Below, in pieces: positions 45,440-54,784 of a stretch of DNA of 64,000 bases. A model generated the notes under the pieces. That model saw nothing but the letters and a program-made list of their open reading frames with translations. It was not told the DNA's origin and made no database searches. The DNA comes from SCTD01 sp963784675 (GTDB lineage Bacteria > Actinomycetota > Actinomycetes > Mycobacteriales > SCTD01), in contig CAWASE010000016.1 of assembly GCA_963784675.1 (NCBI GenBank), positions 1 to 64,000 of the forward strand, in the 5' to 3' direction. Position 1 is the stretch's first letter; the number at the start of each line of letters is the position of its first letter. Both the position numbers and the translations under genes were made by a program.

Positions 45440-46841
45440 TCAGCCCGCTCGGGTAGCCCCTGGCAGCACCAGCTGACGCAGCCGGACGGCCTGCTCCGGC
45501 GCCCACCACCGCAGCAGCGACCACCAGCAGCCCAGGTACAGCAGGCCGGCCAGGGGCAGCTCGACCAGCAGCGGCAGGGGGCTGACCAGCAGCACCGCGG
45601 CCAGGACCAGGCTCGCGAGCGCCGGTTCCCGCAGCGGCACGAGCAGGACCACCCGGACCCCGTCGCGGTGCAGCAGCGTCAGGAGCCCGGCGGCCACGAG
45701 CAGGTAGGACGCCGTGGTGGCGAAGGCCGCGGCGGCCCCGCCGAAGAGGGGGATGAGCAGCAGGTTCAGCCCGACGTTGGCGACCGTGCCGCCCACGGCG
45801 CAGGCCAGCATCGCCCCGTGGCGGCCGCGGGCCTGCAGCGCGGCGTTGGAGAGGTAGGCGAGCCCGTAGACCATCGGCGCGGCCGCCAGCCAGCGCAGCG
45901 TGCCGCTGGAGCTGGCGGCGTAGCCGTCGCCGAAGAGAAGGCTCAGCAGGGCCGGCGCCTCGATCAGGCAGATCGTCCCGAACGGCAGATACAGGGTGCC
46001 GATGGCGGCGACGGCCGACTCCAGGGCCCGGCCGGCCACCTCCCTGGTCCCGGCGGCGTTCCTCACGGTCGTCGGTCAGCGCGCCGAGCAGCACCCCGTC
46101 GACCCGGAACAGCGACATGAGCACCAGCGTGGTCAGACCCAGCACCCAGGTGGAGCCGAAGAACTCCGTCATGGCCGGGCGCTGCCACGCCGACGGGGTC
46201 ACCCGCAGGCCCAGCGGCCGCACCGCGACCAGTGCCGCCAGCAGCCCGACCAGCGAGCCGGCCAGGAAGGCGACGGACAGCCCGACGACGCCGGCGCCGG
46301 CCGACAGCGCACCGGTGATCATCACGAGCGTGACGGCGCGCTGGAAGATCATCGCGCGCGACGCCGGCCCCTGCTCCTGGGCGGCGGCAGCGGCGGCGCG
46401 GACGCTGCCGGCGAGCACGTCGAGCAGCACGGCGGCCAGGACGAGAGCCAGCACCAGCCGAGCCGGACCCGAAGGCCGGAAGGGCGCGGCCACCAGCCAG
46501 CCGGCGGTGAACAGCGGGACGCCTATCAGCACCTCCCAGCCGGCAGCGCGGGTGAACAGTGCCGGCAGCAGCGACGGGTCGCGACTGCCCCGCTCGGCCA
46601 TCAGGGCGTCGAAGCCCCACTCGACGGCGGCCGACAGCAGAAGCGCGAGACTGAACGCGTAAAAGAAGGCACCGAAGTCATCGGTGCCGAGCACGCGGGC
46701 GGCCAGGGCCGTCCACAGCAGGGTGGCCACCTTGCCCAGCACGTTGGCCGAGGCCGCGACGGTCGCGTTGCGGGCGGTGCGTGACGTCACGTCGGCACTG
46801 CGGGGTGGCGGCGCCGCGGTGGCGCCGCCGGCCGTCATCGC
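45440..46841 (-). CDS. Wzx-like polysaccharide flippase (frame break and apparent internal loss near 46066)
   Basis: Polytopic membrane protein of the polysaccharide transporter family that moves lipid-linked repeat units outwards. The N-terminal half (AARVLGTDDFGAFFYAFSLA, FRVDGVLLGALTDD) and the C-terminal half (MLACAVGGTVANVGLNLLLI) are in different frames. About 30-35 residues normally found after LLGAL (a VGxYxxAY helix) seem missing, so this is more than a one-base slip: a real deletion or a collapsed assembly. Start ATG 46841 or GTG 46790. First gene after the deacetylase on this strand. Confidence 0.72.
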
Positions 46842-46857
46842 CGCGGACGAAGGAGGA

Positions 46858-47718
46858 TCACGGGCCCTTTGGCTTTTCGGCAGGGCCGGCGGAGGGGCCG
46901 GACGCGGCGGCGTAGGAGGGCGAGACACTCTGGGCGGTGCGGCGCAGCAGCCGCCGAGCCGGTTTCACCAGGCCAGCTGCTCGCCAGACGACCCGGTAGT
47001 GCGGCCCGGCCGTGAGCTTGATGCGGAACGCGGTGAGGCTGTCGGCCGGCTTGATGTCGGTGCGAGACAGCGCCCAGCGACCCTGATCGGCGTAGACCGA
47101 GAAGCCGACGGCGAAGCCGGCCCGGCGGACGGCCTCGACCGCACGGTCGTCGAGGTCACCGTACGGATAGGCAAAGGCCTTCGGCCTGCGTCCGGTGGCG
47201 TCTGCGACCGCCTCGGCGGCCGCCACCGTGTTGCGGCGCAGCGCGTCGTCCGTCATACCCAGCATGGTCTCATGGTCCCAGCCGTGCACCCCGACCTCCA
47301 TGCCCAGGGTCGCCAGCTCGCGCAGCTGGGCGGCGGTCAGCAGCGGCTCGTCCGGCTGCTCGGGCAGCCAGCGCGTGGTCGCGCCGAGCAATGCGGGCGG
47401 CGCGAAGAGCACCGAGGGGGCGCCGGCCGCGTGCAGCACCGGCGCGCCGTGCTCGAGCACGGACAGCAGCGCGTCGTCGATGGTGATCAGGCAGGCTCGC
47501 CGCTGCCTGGGGCGCCCGTCCAGCGCTGCCAGGTACCCGTCGAGGTCGAGGGTCTGCCATCCCCGCTCGCGCAGGTGCCCCAGCTGCGCGGCCAGCGCGC
47601 TGGCGGTCACGTTCAGGTGGTACGGGTCGTCCTCGCGCGGTGCGCCCGCGAAGCCGTGATACATCAGGACGGTCGGGCGGCGGGCGGGCGGGCTCATCGT
47701 GGAGGTGTCGTCAGCCAC
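46858..47718 (-). CDS. polysaccharide deacetylase (NodB homology)
   Basis: 286 residues of the carbohydrate esterase 4 fold: VLMYHGFAG, ITIDDALLSV (usual TFDDG, both Asp kept), GVHGWDHETM (metal His), FAYPYGDLDDR. It removes acetyl groups from surface polysaccharide or peptidoglycan. No signal peptide is evident, so it may act inside on precursors. GTG 47718 is supported by AAGGAGG 5 nt upstream. Divergent from the glycosyltransferase gene. Confidence 0.82.
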   Translation of the reverse strand: MADDTSTMSPPARRPTVLMYHGFAGAPREDDPYHLNVTASALAAQLGHLRERGWQTLDLDGYLAALDGRPRQRRACLITIDDALLSVLEHGAPVLHAAGAPSVLFAPPALLGATTRWLPEQPDEPLLTAAQLRELATLGMEVGVHGWDHETMLGMTDDALRRNTVAAAEAVADATGRRPKAFAYPYGDLDDRAVEAVRRAGFAVGFSVYADQGRWALSRTDIKPADSLTAFRIKLTAGPHYRVVWRAAGLVKPARRLLRRTAQSVSPSYAAASGPSAGPAEKPKGP

Positions 47719-47827
47719 CGACTCCTCCTTGAGCACACCCGCGCCTGGCGAGGGGCAGAATAGCGCGCGCTGCCCGGTCGCGGGTCCAGATCAGGGCGTT
47801 CGGTGCCGAAGAAGGTCAGGTGGACCC

Positions 47828-50221
47828 ATGTGCAAACCTCTGCCCGTGACGGTCGTGCCCCAGCGCGTCCAGGGACGCGCCCTCGACGCCCTCGACGCCA
47901 TCGACGCCATGGAGGCCATGGACCGGGTCCGCCTGGTGCCTTCCCAGGCCGGTGAGCAGTCGGCCGGTCCGGACCGCGCGGCGGGTCGCCAGGCGGACGA
48001 GCGGCCGCCGACGGTGCTGCACGTGGCGGAGACCACCGACGGCGGTGTCGGCACGGTGCTCCGTCAGCTGCTGGCTGCGCAGGTCGAGGCCGGCTGGCGG
48101 GTGCTGGTCGCCGCTCCCCACGACCCCGTGACCGCGGCTGCCATCGGTGCGGCGCGGTGGGTCGACTGGCGTCCCGGGGCCAAGCCCGGACCCGGCTGGC
48201 CCGGGCAGCTGCGCACCCTGGCCGCGCTGGTCCGGACCGAGCAGCCGGACCTGGTGCACCTGCACACCTCGATGGCCGGACTGAGCGGTCGGCTCGTGCT
48301 GCGAGGCCGCCGCCCGACGCTCTTCCAGCCGCACTCGTGGTCGTTCTACGCCGTCACCGGCCCGGCCCGCCGCGTCGCCCTGACCTGGGAGCGGTTCGGG
48401 GCTCGCTGGTCGACGGCGGTCCTGTGCGTCAGCGAGGACGAGCGCACCCAGGCCGTCCGCGCCCGGATCGGCGGACGGCTGCAGGTCGTGCCCAACGGCG
48501 TCGCGCTGGACGGCGTCCGGCCGGCACGCGAGCAGGCTCGGCGCGACCTCGGGCTCAGCCCGGACGAGCCGCTGGTGGTGTGCGTCGGACGGTTGCACAG
48601 GCAGAAGAACCAGCACCAGCTGCTGGACGTCTGGCCGCAGGTGCTGGCTGCCGTCCCGCTGGCCCGGCTGGCGCTGGTCGGGGAGGGGCCCGACCGCGAC
48701 GCGCTGCAGGCCCGTCGTCCCGAGCGGACGCTGTTCGTCGGGCACACGTCCGACGTGCCGACGTGGCTGGCCGCTGCAGACGTGGTGGTGCAACCCTCGC
48801 TCTGGGAGGGGATGTCGTTGTCGCTGCTGGAGGCGATGGCCGCCGCCAGGCCCGTGGTGGTCACCGACGTCCCCGGCATGCGCGAGGTCGTGCGTCCCGG
48901 CACCGGCGCGGTGGTGGCGCCCGGCGACGACGCTGCCCTGGCGGCCGCGGTGCTGGCCCGCCTGCAGGATCCCGCCCTCGCCGAGCAGGAGGGCGCGTCG
49001 GCGCGGGCGTGCGTCGTGGCCGAGCACGACCTGACCCGCCAGACCGAGCAGGTGCTCGACCTCGCCGGCACGCTGCTGCGGCCGGCGCAGCCGTCGGGCC
49101 GCCGTCTCCGGGTCTTGGTCGTGCAGCCGTTCTCCGGTCACGGCGGCTCGGAGTCCTGGTTGCTGCGACTGCTCGATGCCACCGACGAGCTGGACGTGTC
49201 GGTGCTGCTGCTGCAGGACGGGCCGCTGCGGACCGAGCTCGAGGCGCGCGGGCTGCCCGTGGTGGTGCGTCCGGTCGGCAACTCCCCGCTGGACCTGGTG
49301 GCTCCCGTGCGCGAGCTGACGGCGCGCCTGCGGTCCGACCCGCCCGACGTGGTGCTCGCCAACGTGCTGAAGGCGCAGATGGTCGCCGGCCCGGCGGCGC
49401 GACGAGCCGGCGTCCCGGTGGTGTGGGCCAAGCATGATCACAGCTACGACCGGACCCTCGCGCTGCCGATGTCCCGGTTGGCCACCCGGGTGGTGGCCGC
49501 CGTGGAGGAGCTCGGCGTGGCCGCACGGCGCTCAGACGTGGTGGTGGTGCCCCCACCGCGCCCGGACCGCGACCCCGCACCGCGCAGCGAGGCCCGCGCG
49601 CACCTGACCGCCCTCGGCGTGACCTTCGACGACGACCACCCGGTAGCGGTGATGGCCGGCCGGCTGGTGCCGTTCAAGGGGGTGGACGACGCGCTGCACG
49701 CGCTGGCGCTCCCGGAGGCAGCCACCTGGCGGCTGGTCGTCGCCGGCACGGACGACCCGTCGGCCCCCGGTGAGACCCGACGGCTGCAGGACCTGGCCGA
49801 CCAGCTTGGGGTGGCGGGACGCGTCTGCTTCGCCGGCCAGGTGCCCGAGGTGAGCCACTACCTGGCGGCCTTCGACGCGCTGCTGGTGCTGACCCGCCCG
49901 GGCGGTCGTCGCAGCCCCCGGATGGAGGGCTTCGGCACCTCGGCCTTCGAGGCGATGCTGGCGGCGGTGCCGGTCGTGGCCGTGCGCGGCGGCGCGGTCG
50001 TGCGGCGGCTGGAGGGGCGCGCCGGCATCGGCGTGGGCCCCAGCGACGCCGTCGGGGTCGCACGCGCGCTCGGTCGGCTGGCAGACCCTGCTGTGCGCGC
50101 CGCCGCCGGACGAGCCGGCCGCGAGATCACCGCCGACCACCCGGACGCTGCCGCGTGCGCTGCGTCGCTGGTGGAGGTGCTGCGGCAGGCCGCCGGGGCC
50201 GGGCGGAACGCCCTGCGCTAG
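47828..50221 (+). CDS. tandem double glycosyltransferase (two GT4-like domains)
   Basis: 797 residues with two complete GT-B glycosyltransferases in one chain. Domain 1 (about 60-415): VLHVAETTDGGVGTVLRQLL, VVCVGRLHRQKNQHQLLDVW, SLWEGMSLSLLEAMAAARPV. Domain 2 (about 425-790): VLVVQPFSGHGGSESWLL, AVMAGRLVPFKGVDDAL, RMEGFGTSAFEAMLAAVPVV. Each adds a sugar from a nucleotide donor to a growing lipid-linked glycan on the cytoplasmic face; fusion may make two successive additions. The residues before 60 are low complexity, so the exact start is uncertain. Confidence 0.88.
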   Translation: MCKPLPVTVVPQRVQGRALDALDAIDAMEAMDRVRLVPSQAGEQSAGPDRAAGRQADERPPTVLHVAETTDGGVGTVLRQLLAAQVEAGWRVLVAAPHDPVTAAAIGAARWVDWRPGAKPGPGWPGQLRTLAALVRTEQPDLVHLHTSMAGLSGRLVLRGRRPTLFQPHSWSFYAVTGPARRVALTWERFGARWSTAVLCVSEDERTQAVRARIGGRLQVVPNGVALDGVRPAREQARRDLGLSPDEPLVVCVGRLHRQKNQHQLLDVWPQVLAAVPLARLALVGEGPDRDALQARRPERTLFVGHTSDVPTWLAAADVVVQPSLWEGMSLSLLEAMAAARPVVVTDVPGMREVVRPGTGAVVAPGDDAALAAAVLARLQDPALAEQEGASARACVVAEHDLTRQTEQVLDLAGTLLRPAQPSGRRLRVLVVQPFSGHGGSESWLLRLLDATDELDVSVLLLQDGPLRTELEARGLPVVVRPVGNSPLDLVAPVRELTARLRSDPPDVVLANVLKAQMVAGPAARRAGVPVVWAKHDHSYDRTLALPMSRLATRVVAAVEELGVAARRSDVVVVPPPRPDRDPAPRSEARAHLTALGVTFDDDHPVAVMAGRLVPFKGVDDALHALALPEAATWRLVVAGTDDPSAPGETRRLQDLADQLGVAGRVCFAGQVPEVSHYLAAFDALLVLTRPGGRRSPRMEGFGTSAFEAMLAAVPVVAVRGGAVVRRLEGRAGIGVGPSDAVGVARALGRLADPAVRAAAGRAGREITADHPDAAACAASLVEVLRQAAGAGRNALR

Positions 50222-50228
50222 GTCGGTT

Positions 50229-50253
50229 CCGGCCGGGGAGAGGCCCCGGTCGG
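50229..50253 (+). terminator. GC-rich hairpin after the glycosyltransferase gene
   Basis: A 10-bp stem with one G-U pair and loop agagg follows the stop codon by 8 nt. No long T run follows, as is common in actinobacteria, so it could instead act as an mRNA-stabilising hairpin. Confidence 0.5.
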
Positions 50254-50269
50254 GAGGCAGTGGCGAGAC

Positions 50270-50275
50270 TATGCT
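50270..50275 (+). promoter_or_regulatory. -10 element TATGCT before wzz-type gene
   Basis: A good TANNNT hexamer 24 nt before ATG 50300, with GGGAGG between it and the start. This gene is leadered, unlike many in the window. Confidence 0.45.
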
Positions 50276-50299
50276 TTGTCCGGACGAGGGAGGAACGAG

Positions 50300-51697
50300 A
50301 TGTCACCGGTGATCCGTCAACCGGCGCTCCAGGTGCTGCTGCGCTCGAGATGGCTGATCATGGGGATCGTCCTGCTCGTCTCCGGCTCGACGGCGGCGCT
50401 GTCGAAGCTGGAGACGCCCACCTACGTGGCGACGGCGACCCTGGTGGTGAACCAGCCGGTGGGGGCCGGCGCCAGCTTCGACGTGGTGCAGGCCAACCAG
50501 GCCTACGCCCGCACGCTGGCGGCGATCATCGACTCCCGCAACGTCGCCGACGCCGTGTCCCAGCAGATGCCGTACAAGATCGCCCCCAACGACATCCTGG
50601 CGGCGATGAGCTTCCAGCCGGTCAACGAGACCCAGCTGATCCAGGTGTCGGCGTCCGGCTCGGACCAGCGGCGGGCCGAGCAGCTGGCCAACGCCTACGC
50701 CGCCACGTTCGTCCAGTACGTCCGCAACACGATCCCGGACGCGGCGCCGGCGTCTGGCCTGTCGGTGGCCGACCGGGCGGTGTTCCCTCGCTTCCCGGCC
50801 CGGCCCAAGCCGACGCTGTACACCCTCGTGGCCCTGGTGCTCTCCTTCGCCGGGGCCATCGGGTTCGTCCTCATCCGCAGCCGGCTGGACACCCGGCTGC
50901 ACGACGCCGACGCGCTCAGCCAGCACTTCGACCTGCCCGTCCTGGGCACGCTCCCGCGCACCGACACCAGCGAAGGCTCCGAGCGGCTGCTCGAGGAGTC
51001 GGTACGACTGCTGGCCTCCACGATGGCGCACGCCAGCGAGCGGCCGCTGCGCACGGTCGTGGTCACCAGCTCGCGCGAGGGGGAGGGCAAGTCCACCGTC
51101 TGCGCCGAGCTGGCCCTGGCGCTGGCCAGCATGTCGCTGGTCGACCACTCCGTCCTCGCGGTGGACGCCGACCTGCGGCGACCGCAGCTGACCGCCCGGC
51201 TCGGCATGCCCGAGCTGCACCCGGCGGGACAACGACGCGGCCTGACCAGCTACCTGCGCGACGAGCACACGCTCGACGACGTCGCTGTCGAGACCGCGCT
51301 GTCCAGCCTGCGGGTGGTGCCCGCCGGGCCGCTGCCGGCGCACCCGTCGGCGCTGCTCGGCTTCCCGGCCAGCCGGACGGCGCTGGCCGAGCTCACCCGC
51401 AACGGGCAGATGGTGCTCATCGACACCCCGCCGCTCAACGTCGGCGCCGACGCTGCCCTGTGTGCGGTGGACGCGGACGCTGTCCTGCTGGTCGTCGACC
51501 TGTCGCGCACCCGCGCCCCGGAGCTGACGGCGGCGCTGGACCAGCTGGCGGCCGTCGGCGCGCGCGTGCTCGGCTTCGTCGTCAACCGGACCGCCGACCG
51601 CGACCGGTCGAACGCCTACGCGGCCTACTCGCGCGGGGTCTCGACCACGGGCCGGTCGCCGGAATCGATGTCGCGGCTGGGTGCACCGGCGGCCTGA
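50300..51697 (+). CDS. Wzz/CapA-BY-kinase fusion, polysaccharide chain-length regulator
   Basis: 465 residues. The N-terminal Wzz domain has two TM helices (about 20-40 and 175-195) around an extracellular part. The C-terminal tyrosine-kinase domain has Walker A SSREGEGKST, Walker A' AVDADLRRP and Walker B MVLIDTPPL. Such proteins control export and length of capsule or EPS. The C-terminus has only a few Tyr (NAYAAYSRG) rather than the usual cluster. The last 73 bases overlap the convergent polymerase gene. Confidence 0.88.
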   Translation: MSPVIRQPALQVLLRSRWLIMGIVLLVSGSTAALSKLETPTYVATATLVVNQPVGAGASFDVVQANQAYARTLAAIIDSRNVADAVSQQMPYKIAPNDILAAMSFQPVNETQLIQVSASGSDQRRAEQLANAYAATFVQYVRNTIPDAAPASGLSVADRAVFPRFPARPKPTLYTLVALVLSFAGAIGFVLIRSRLDTRLHDADALSQHFDLPVLGTLPRTDTSEGSERLLEESVRLLASTMAHASERPLRTVVVTSSREGEGKSTVCAELALALASMSLVDHSVLAVDADLRRPQLTARLGMPELHPAGQRRGLTSYLRDEHTLDDVAVETALSSLRVVPAGPLPAHPSALLGFPASRTALAELTRNGQMVLIDTPPLNVGADAALCAVDADAVLLVVDLSRTRAPELTAALDQLAAVGARVLGFVVNRTADRDRSNAYAAYSRGVSTTGRSPESMSRLGAPAA

Positions 51698-53097
51698 CCG
51701 ATCGTCGACGGGACGTCCTCGTCGGGCCATGCCCGCGCCGCCGCGGCGACGCCCGCCAGGACGAACACGGTCGCCAGGATCGTCTGGACGCGGTACTGCA
51801 CGATGGTGAGGCCCTGGAAGGCGAAGCCCGCAGCGGCGCCGGACACCCCGACGACCAGCGGGAAGGTCTCGGCCCGCCGTCGGCGCCACTCCACCGTCAG
51901 GTCCCAGGCGATCCGCGCGTTCCACAGCAGGTAGGCCAGCAGCCCGAGCACGCCGAGCTCCACAGCCAGGTTCAGGTAGGCGTTGTGCACGTTCTCCAGC
52001 GCGTCGCCGCGTTCGGTCAGGCCGAGCGCGCCGCTGACCTCGCGGAAGCGCAGCGCGCCCACCCCCTGCGGCTCATCGACCACCAGCTGCAGGCTGCGGG
52101 CCCAGATCAGCGGCCGCTTGTTCTCCTGGGAAGAGCTGGTGACGGTACGCAGGCGCTCGGCGACGACCTCGCTCGTCGAACCCTTCAGCAGCGGGTTGAG
52201 GTTCACGGCCGTCAGGCAGACCAGGACCACCACGATGGCCACCGTGGCGCGGCGGGTGGTGGCCCAGGCGAGGGTGACGACCCCGACGCTGAGCACGGCT
52301 CCCAGCAGGGCTCCGCGGGACAGCGAGGCCACCAGCGCCAGCCCGGACAGGCCGACGGCGGCGGCAGCGACCCATCGCCACCGGGCCCGGACGGCCAGGA
52401 CGAGGGCGAGCAGCGGCGTCGCGGCCAGGATCAGGTAGGCGCCGTAGTAGTTGGGATCCGGGATGCCGTAGGCGGCGCGTCCGGTGACGTCGCCGCCGTT
52501 GGCCACGGCGCCCCCGCCCTGGACATAGCTGACCAGCCCGGCGGCCGACAGCAGGCCGGCGCCGATCCCCAGCGCCAGCACGACCCGGCGCAGGTCCGGG
52601 GGGGCGAAGCCCTTCACCGTGAGGAAGACCAGGAAGAAGGCTGACCACATGACCAGCAGCCGCAGCACGGTCGCAGGCGCCACCCCGAGGGCGATCCCGG
52701 GCAGCAGCGCCAAGATCAGCGCGATCTGCGGGTAGTCGGCGATCTGCGGATAGCGCACGCCCGGCGCCCCGGTGATCGCCCGCCACGCCCACCCGCACGC
52801 GACGATCAGGAAGGCGGCCTCGGTGGACGACAGCTGTCCGAGCGAGAGCAGCGGGACCTGTACCCCTTCGGCGACCGCGAGCAGCAGAGCCAGGCACACC
52901 GCGTACACCGGCCGCTGGCACGACAGCACGAGGAACGCGACCGCGACCGGCAGGGCGAGCGCCGCGAGGGGGGAGCCGTAGTAGCAGAGCAGCGCGATCA
53001 CGGCGCCCAGCGCGACGAGCAGCCCGACGCCGCCCACCCGGAGGGCGGCAGACCGGGCGGACGCCCCGAACTCGACCGGGAACATCGTGTCTGGCAC
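51625..53097 (-). CDS. O-antigen ligase/Wzy-like polysaccharide polymerase
   Basis: 490-residue membrane protein with about twelve hydrophobic segments and the Wzy_C/WaaL signature region (SLSRGALLGAVLSV, then ENVHNAYLNLAVELGVLG with the conserved His). It joins polysaccharide units or transfers them to an acceptor outside the membrane. GTG start with GGAGG 6 nt upstream and a TAGACT element further up. Its 3' end overlaps that of the chain-length gene tail to tail. Confidence 0.87.
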   Translation of the reverse strand: MPDTMFPVEFGASARSAALRVGGVGLLVALGAVIALLCYYGSPLAALALPVAVAFLVLSCQRPVYAVCLALLLAVAEGVQVPLLSLGQLSSTEAAFLIVACGWAWRAITGAPGVRYPQIADYPQIALILALLPGIALGVAPATVLRLLVMWSAFFLVFLTVKGFAPPDLRRVVLALGIGAGLLSAAGLVSYVQGGGAVANGGDVTGRAAYGIPDPNYYGAYLILAATPLLALVLAVRARWRWVAAAAVGLSGLALVASLSRGALLGAVLSVGVVTLAWATTRRATVAIVVVLVCLTAVNLNPLLKGSTSEVVAERLRTVTSSSQENKRPLIWARSLQLVVDEPQGVGALRFREVSGALGLTERGDALENVHNAYLNLAVELGVLGLLAYLLWNARIAWDLTVEWRRRRAETFPLVVGVSGAAAGFAFQGLTIVQYRVQTILATVFVLAGVAAAARAWPDEDVPSTIGQAAGAPSRDIDSGDRPVVETPRE

Positions 53098-53189
53098 GGC
53101 AGGCCTCCGGTCCGGTGTGTCCGCGGCCGCAGTCTAGGACGCCGGGCGGCCGCGTCGGTGGCGGCCGGCCCTGCCGCCGGACGAGGCGG

Positions 53190-54620
53190 TCAGGTGCTGG
53201 CAGGCACGGCCGGCCCGACGAGGGTCAGCGCGTCGGTCCGAGGGCCGATGAAGCGGCGCGGCGGGGTGCGCCGGCTGGGCCGACCGAGCGTGCGGGCCGT
53301 GCTCCGGGCGGTCGGGGCGGCGAGGTTGGGCGCGGGCGTCGTCGCTGGCGCAGCGGCCCGGACGGGCGCGCTGGGAGCGGTCGTCACCGGCGCCGCGGGC
53401 GCAGGGACCACGGGCGCGGCGACCTTGGGCGCAGCGGGCGCCGGAGCGGTAGCGACCGCTGCGGCGACAGCGGCCGGAGCAGCGGGGGCACCGCGGAGCC
53501 CGGCGAAGGCGGCGCGGACCGCTGCCAGCGCCGGCTTGGGGGTGTAGTCGCGGGTGACCAGGCCGAAGTTGTCCTCGGTGTAGCTGCGGTCGGTGCCCTT
53601 GTCCCGCAGGTTGTACAGGATCAGGGCCTTGACCCACGGGAAGCGCTGCGCGGTGAGCTGCACGACCGCAGCGCTGTAGGCCGCCTGCTGGGCCGGCGTG
53701 ACGCACCAGGGGTCGGCGCCGAGGGTGCAGTCGGTCCACCCCATCTCGGTGACCCAGACCGGTGAGCTGTCGGATGCGGCAGTCATCGTGGCGCGCACGG
53801 ACTGCAGGCCGAGCGCGTAGTCGTACTTGGCCCACGCCGGGTCGTGGGGCGCGCCGGGCGCCCGCGACTCGTTGTAGGGGTGCACCGAGACGCCGTCGTA
53901 GGAGCCGCGGACACCGTGCCGGTACAGGGCCGCCAGGAACGGGGCGTCCGCGAAGGACAGCGCGCCCATCAGCACCGGCAGCCGCGGCGCGACGGCCTTG
54001 ACGGCTGGGTAGGCCGCCTTGACCATCGCCGCGTAGACGGCGGGCTTGTCGGCGGTCGTGAGGTTGGTGAACCCCTCGGTGTAGTTGGGCTCGTTCCACA
54101 GCTCCAGAGCCGCCAGCCGGCTGCCGTAGCGCTGCGCGACCCAACTGGCCGCCCAGGCGAAGTCGGCGTTGTCGACGGGCGGGTAGCGGGTCACGCCGCG
54201 GTCCCAGTAGGCGCCCTGGCAGCCCTGCTTGAGGGTCTCCGGCGCCGTGCTCGCCCAGCACGGCGTGGTGTGCAGCACCACGACGGGGGCGATGCCGCGT
54301 CCGGCCGCGCCGTCGATGAGGGTGTCGACGCGCTTCTGGTAGTCGGCGTTGATGGTGCCCCGGCCGTCCGTCTGCAGGCTGCTCCACGACACGTCGACGC
54401 GGGCCGTGTTGGCGCCAAGGTCGCGCAGCAGGTCCAGCTCGCGGGTGACGTCGGCCGCCGAGGTACCGGACCAGAGCGTGTGGACGTTCACGCCGTACAG
54501 GTCCAGCCCGCCGCGAGCGGGCTCGGCCGCTGTCGCGAGGCCGGCTCCCACGGTCGAGGCCGTCAGCAGCGAGGCGGTCAGGGTGGTGAGGGTGGCGAGA
54601 ATCCGCAGACGACGTGGCAC
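53190..54620 (-). CDS. secreted glycoside hydrolase, clan GH-A (GH39/GH5-like)
   Basis: 476 residues: signal peptide (about 1-32), a TIM-barrel domain with YGVNVHTLWSG, acid/base Glu in LELWNEPNY and nucleophile Glu in VWVTEMGWTD, then a Pro/Ala-rich tail of about 110 residues, perhaps a wall-spanning or surface linker. It probably trims or releases the exopolysaccharide made by this locus. The leader contains a c-di-GMP-I riboswitch, and AGGAG lies 6 nt before the GTG. The precise family and substrate are not decided. Confidence 0.85.
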   Translation of the reverse strand: MPRRLRILATLTTLTASLLTASTVGAGLATAAEPARGGLDLYGVNVHTLWSGTSAADVTRELDLLRDLGANTARVDVSWSSLQTDGRGTINADYQKRVDTLIDGAAGRGIAPVVVLHTTPCWASTAPETLKQGCQGAYWDRGVTRYPPVDNADFAWAASWVAQRYGSRLAALELWNEPNYTEGFTNLTTADKPAVYAAMVKAAYPAVKAVAPRLPVLMGALSFADAPFLAALYRHGVRGSYDGVSVHPYNESRAPGAPHDPAWAKYDYALGLQSVRATMTAASDSSPVWVTEMGWTDCTLGADPWCVTPAQQAAYSAAVVQLTAQRFPWVKALILYNLRDKGTDRSYTEDNFGLVTRDYTPKPALAAVRAAFAGLRGAPAAPAAVAAAVATAPAPAAPKVAAPVVPAPAAPVTTAPSAPVRAAAPATTPAPNLAAPTARSTARTLGRPSRRTPPRRFIGPRTDALTLVGPAVPAST

Positions 54621-54635
54621 AGCGAGCTCCTGGAC

Positions 54636-54714
54636 TTCGGTAGCTGGGCGACCCGCGGGGGGCCCCTGGCTTTGCGTCCCTGCGTCGCCGCAGGTTTGCC
54701 GTTGTCGATCCGGT
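54636..54714 (-). ncRNA. cyclic-di-GMP-I (GEMM) riboswitch
   Basis: On the minus strand the leader of the glycoside hydrolase gene contains GGCAAACC (54693-54700), a 12-nt hairpin tgcg-gcga-cgca with a GNRA loop (54681-54692), then GGGACGCAAAGCC (54668-54680). These are the invariant core blocks of the GEMM-I fold in that order and spacing. A second GC-rich stem and CTACCG follow, as in the consensus. The 3' end reaches almost to the ribosome-binding site, which suggests control of translation or early termination. Ligand assignment is by motif; on or off direction cannot be told. Confidence 0.88.
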
Positions 54715-54784
54715 CCAGACAGTCATCGGCGCCGCGGCGCCCGCCTTGACCGCGGTCCAGCGGGTTCACCCGTCCGAGCGGGCG

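Noticed and set aside
50155..52644. Plus-strand frame of over 800 codons
   Set aside because: It runs through the chain-length gene in another frame and antisense to the polymerase; no motif, low-complexity.
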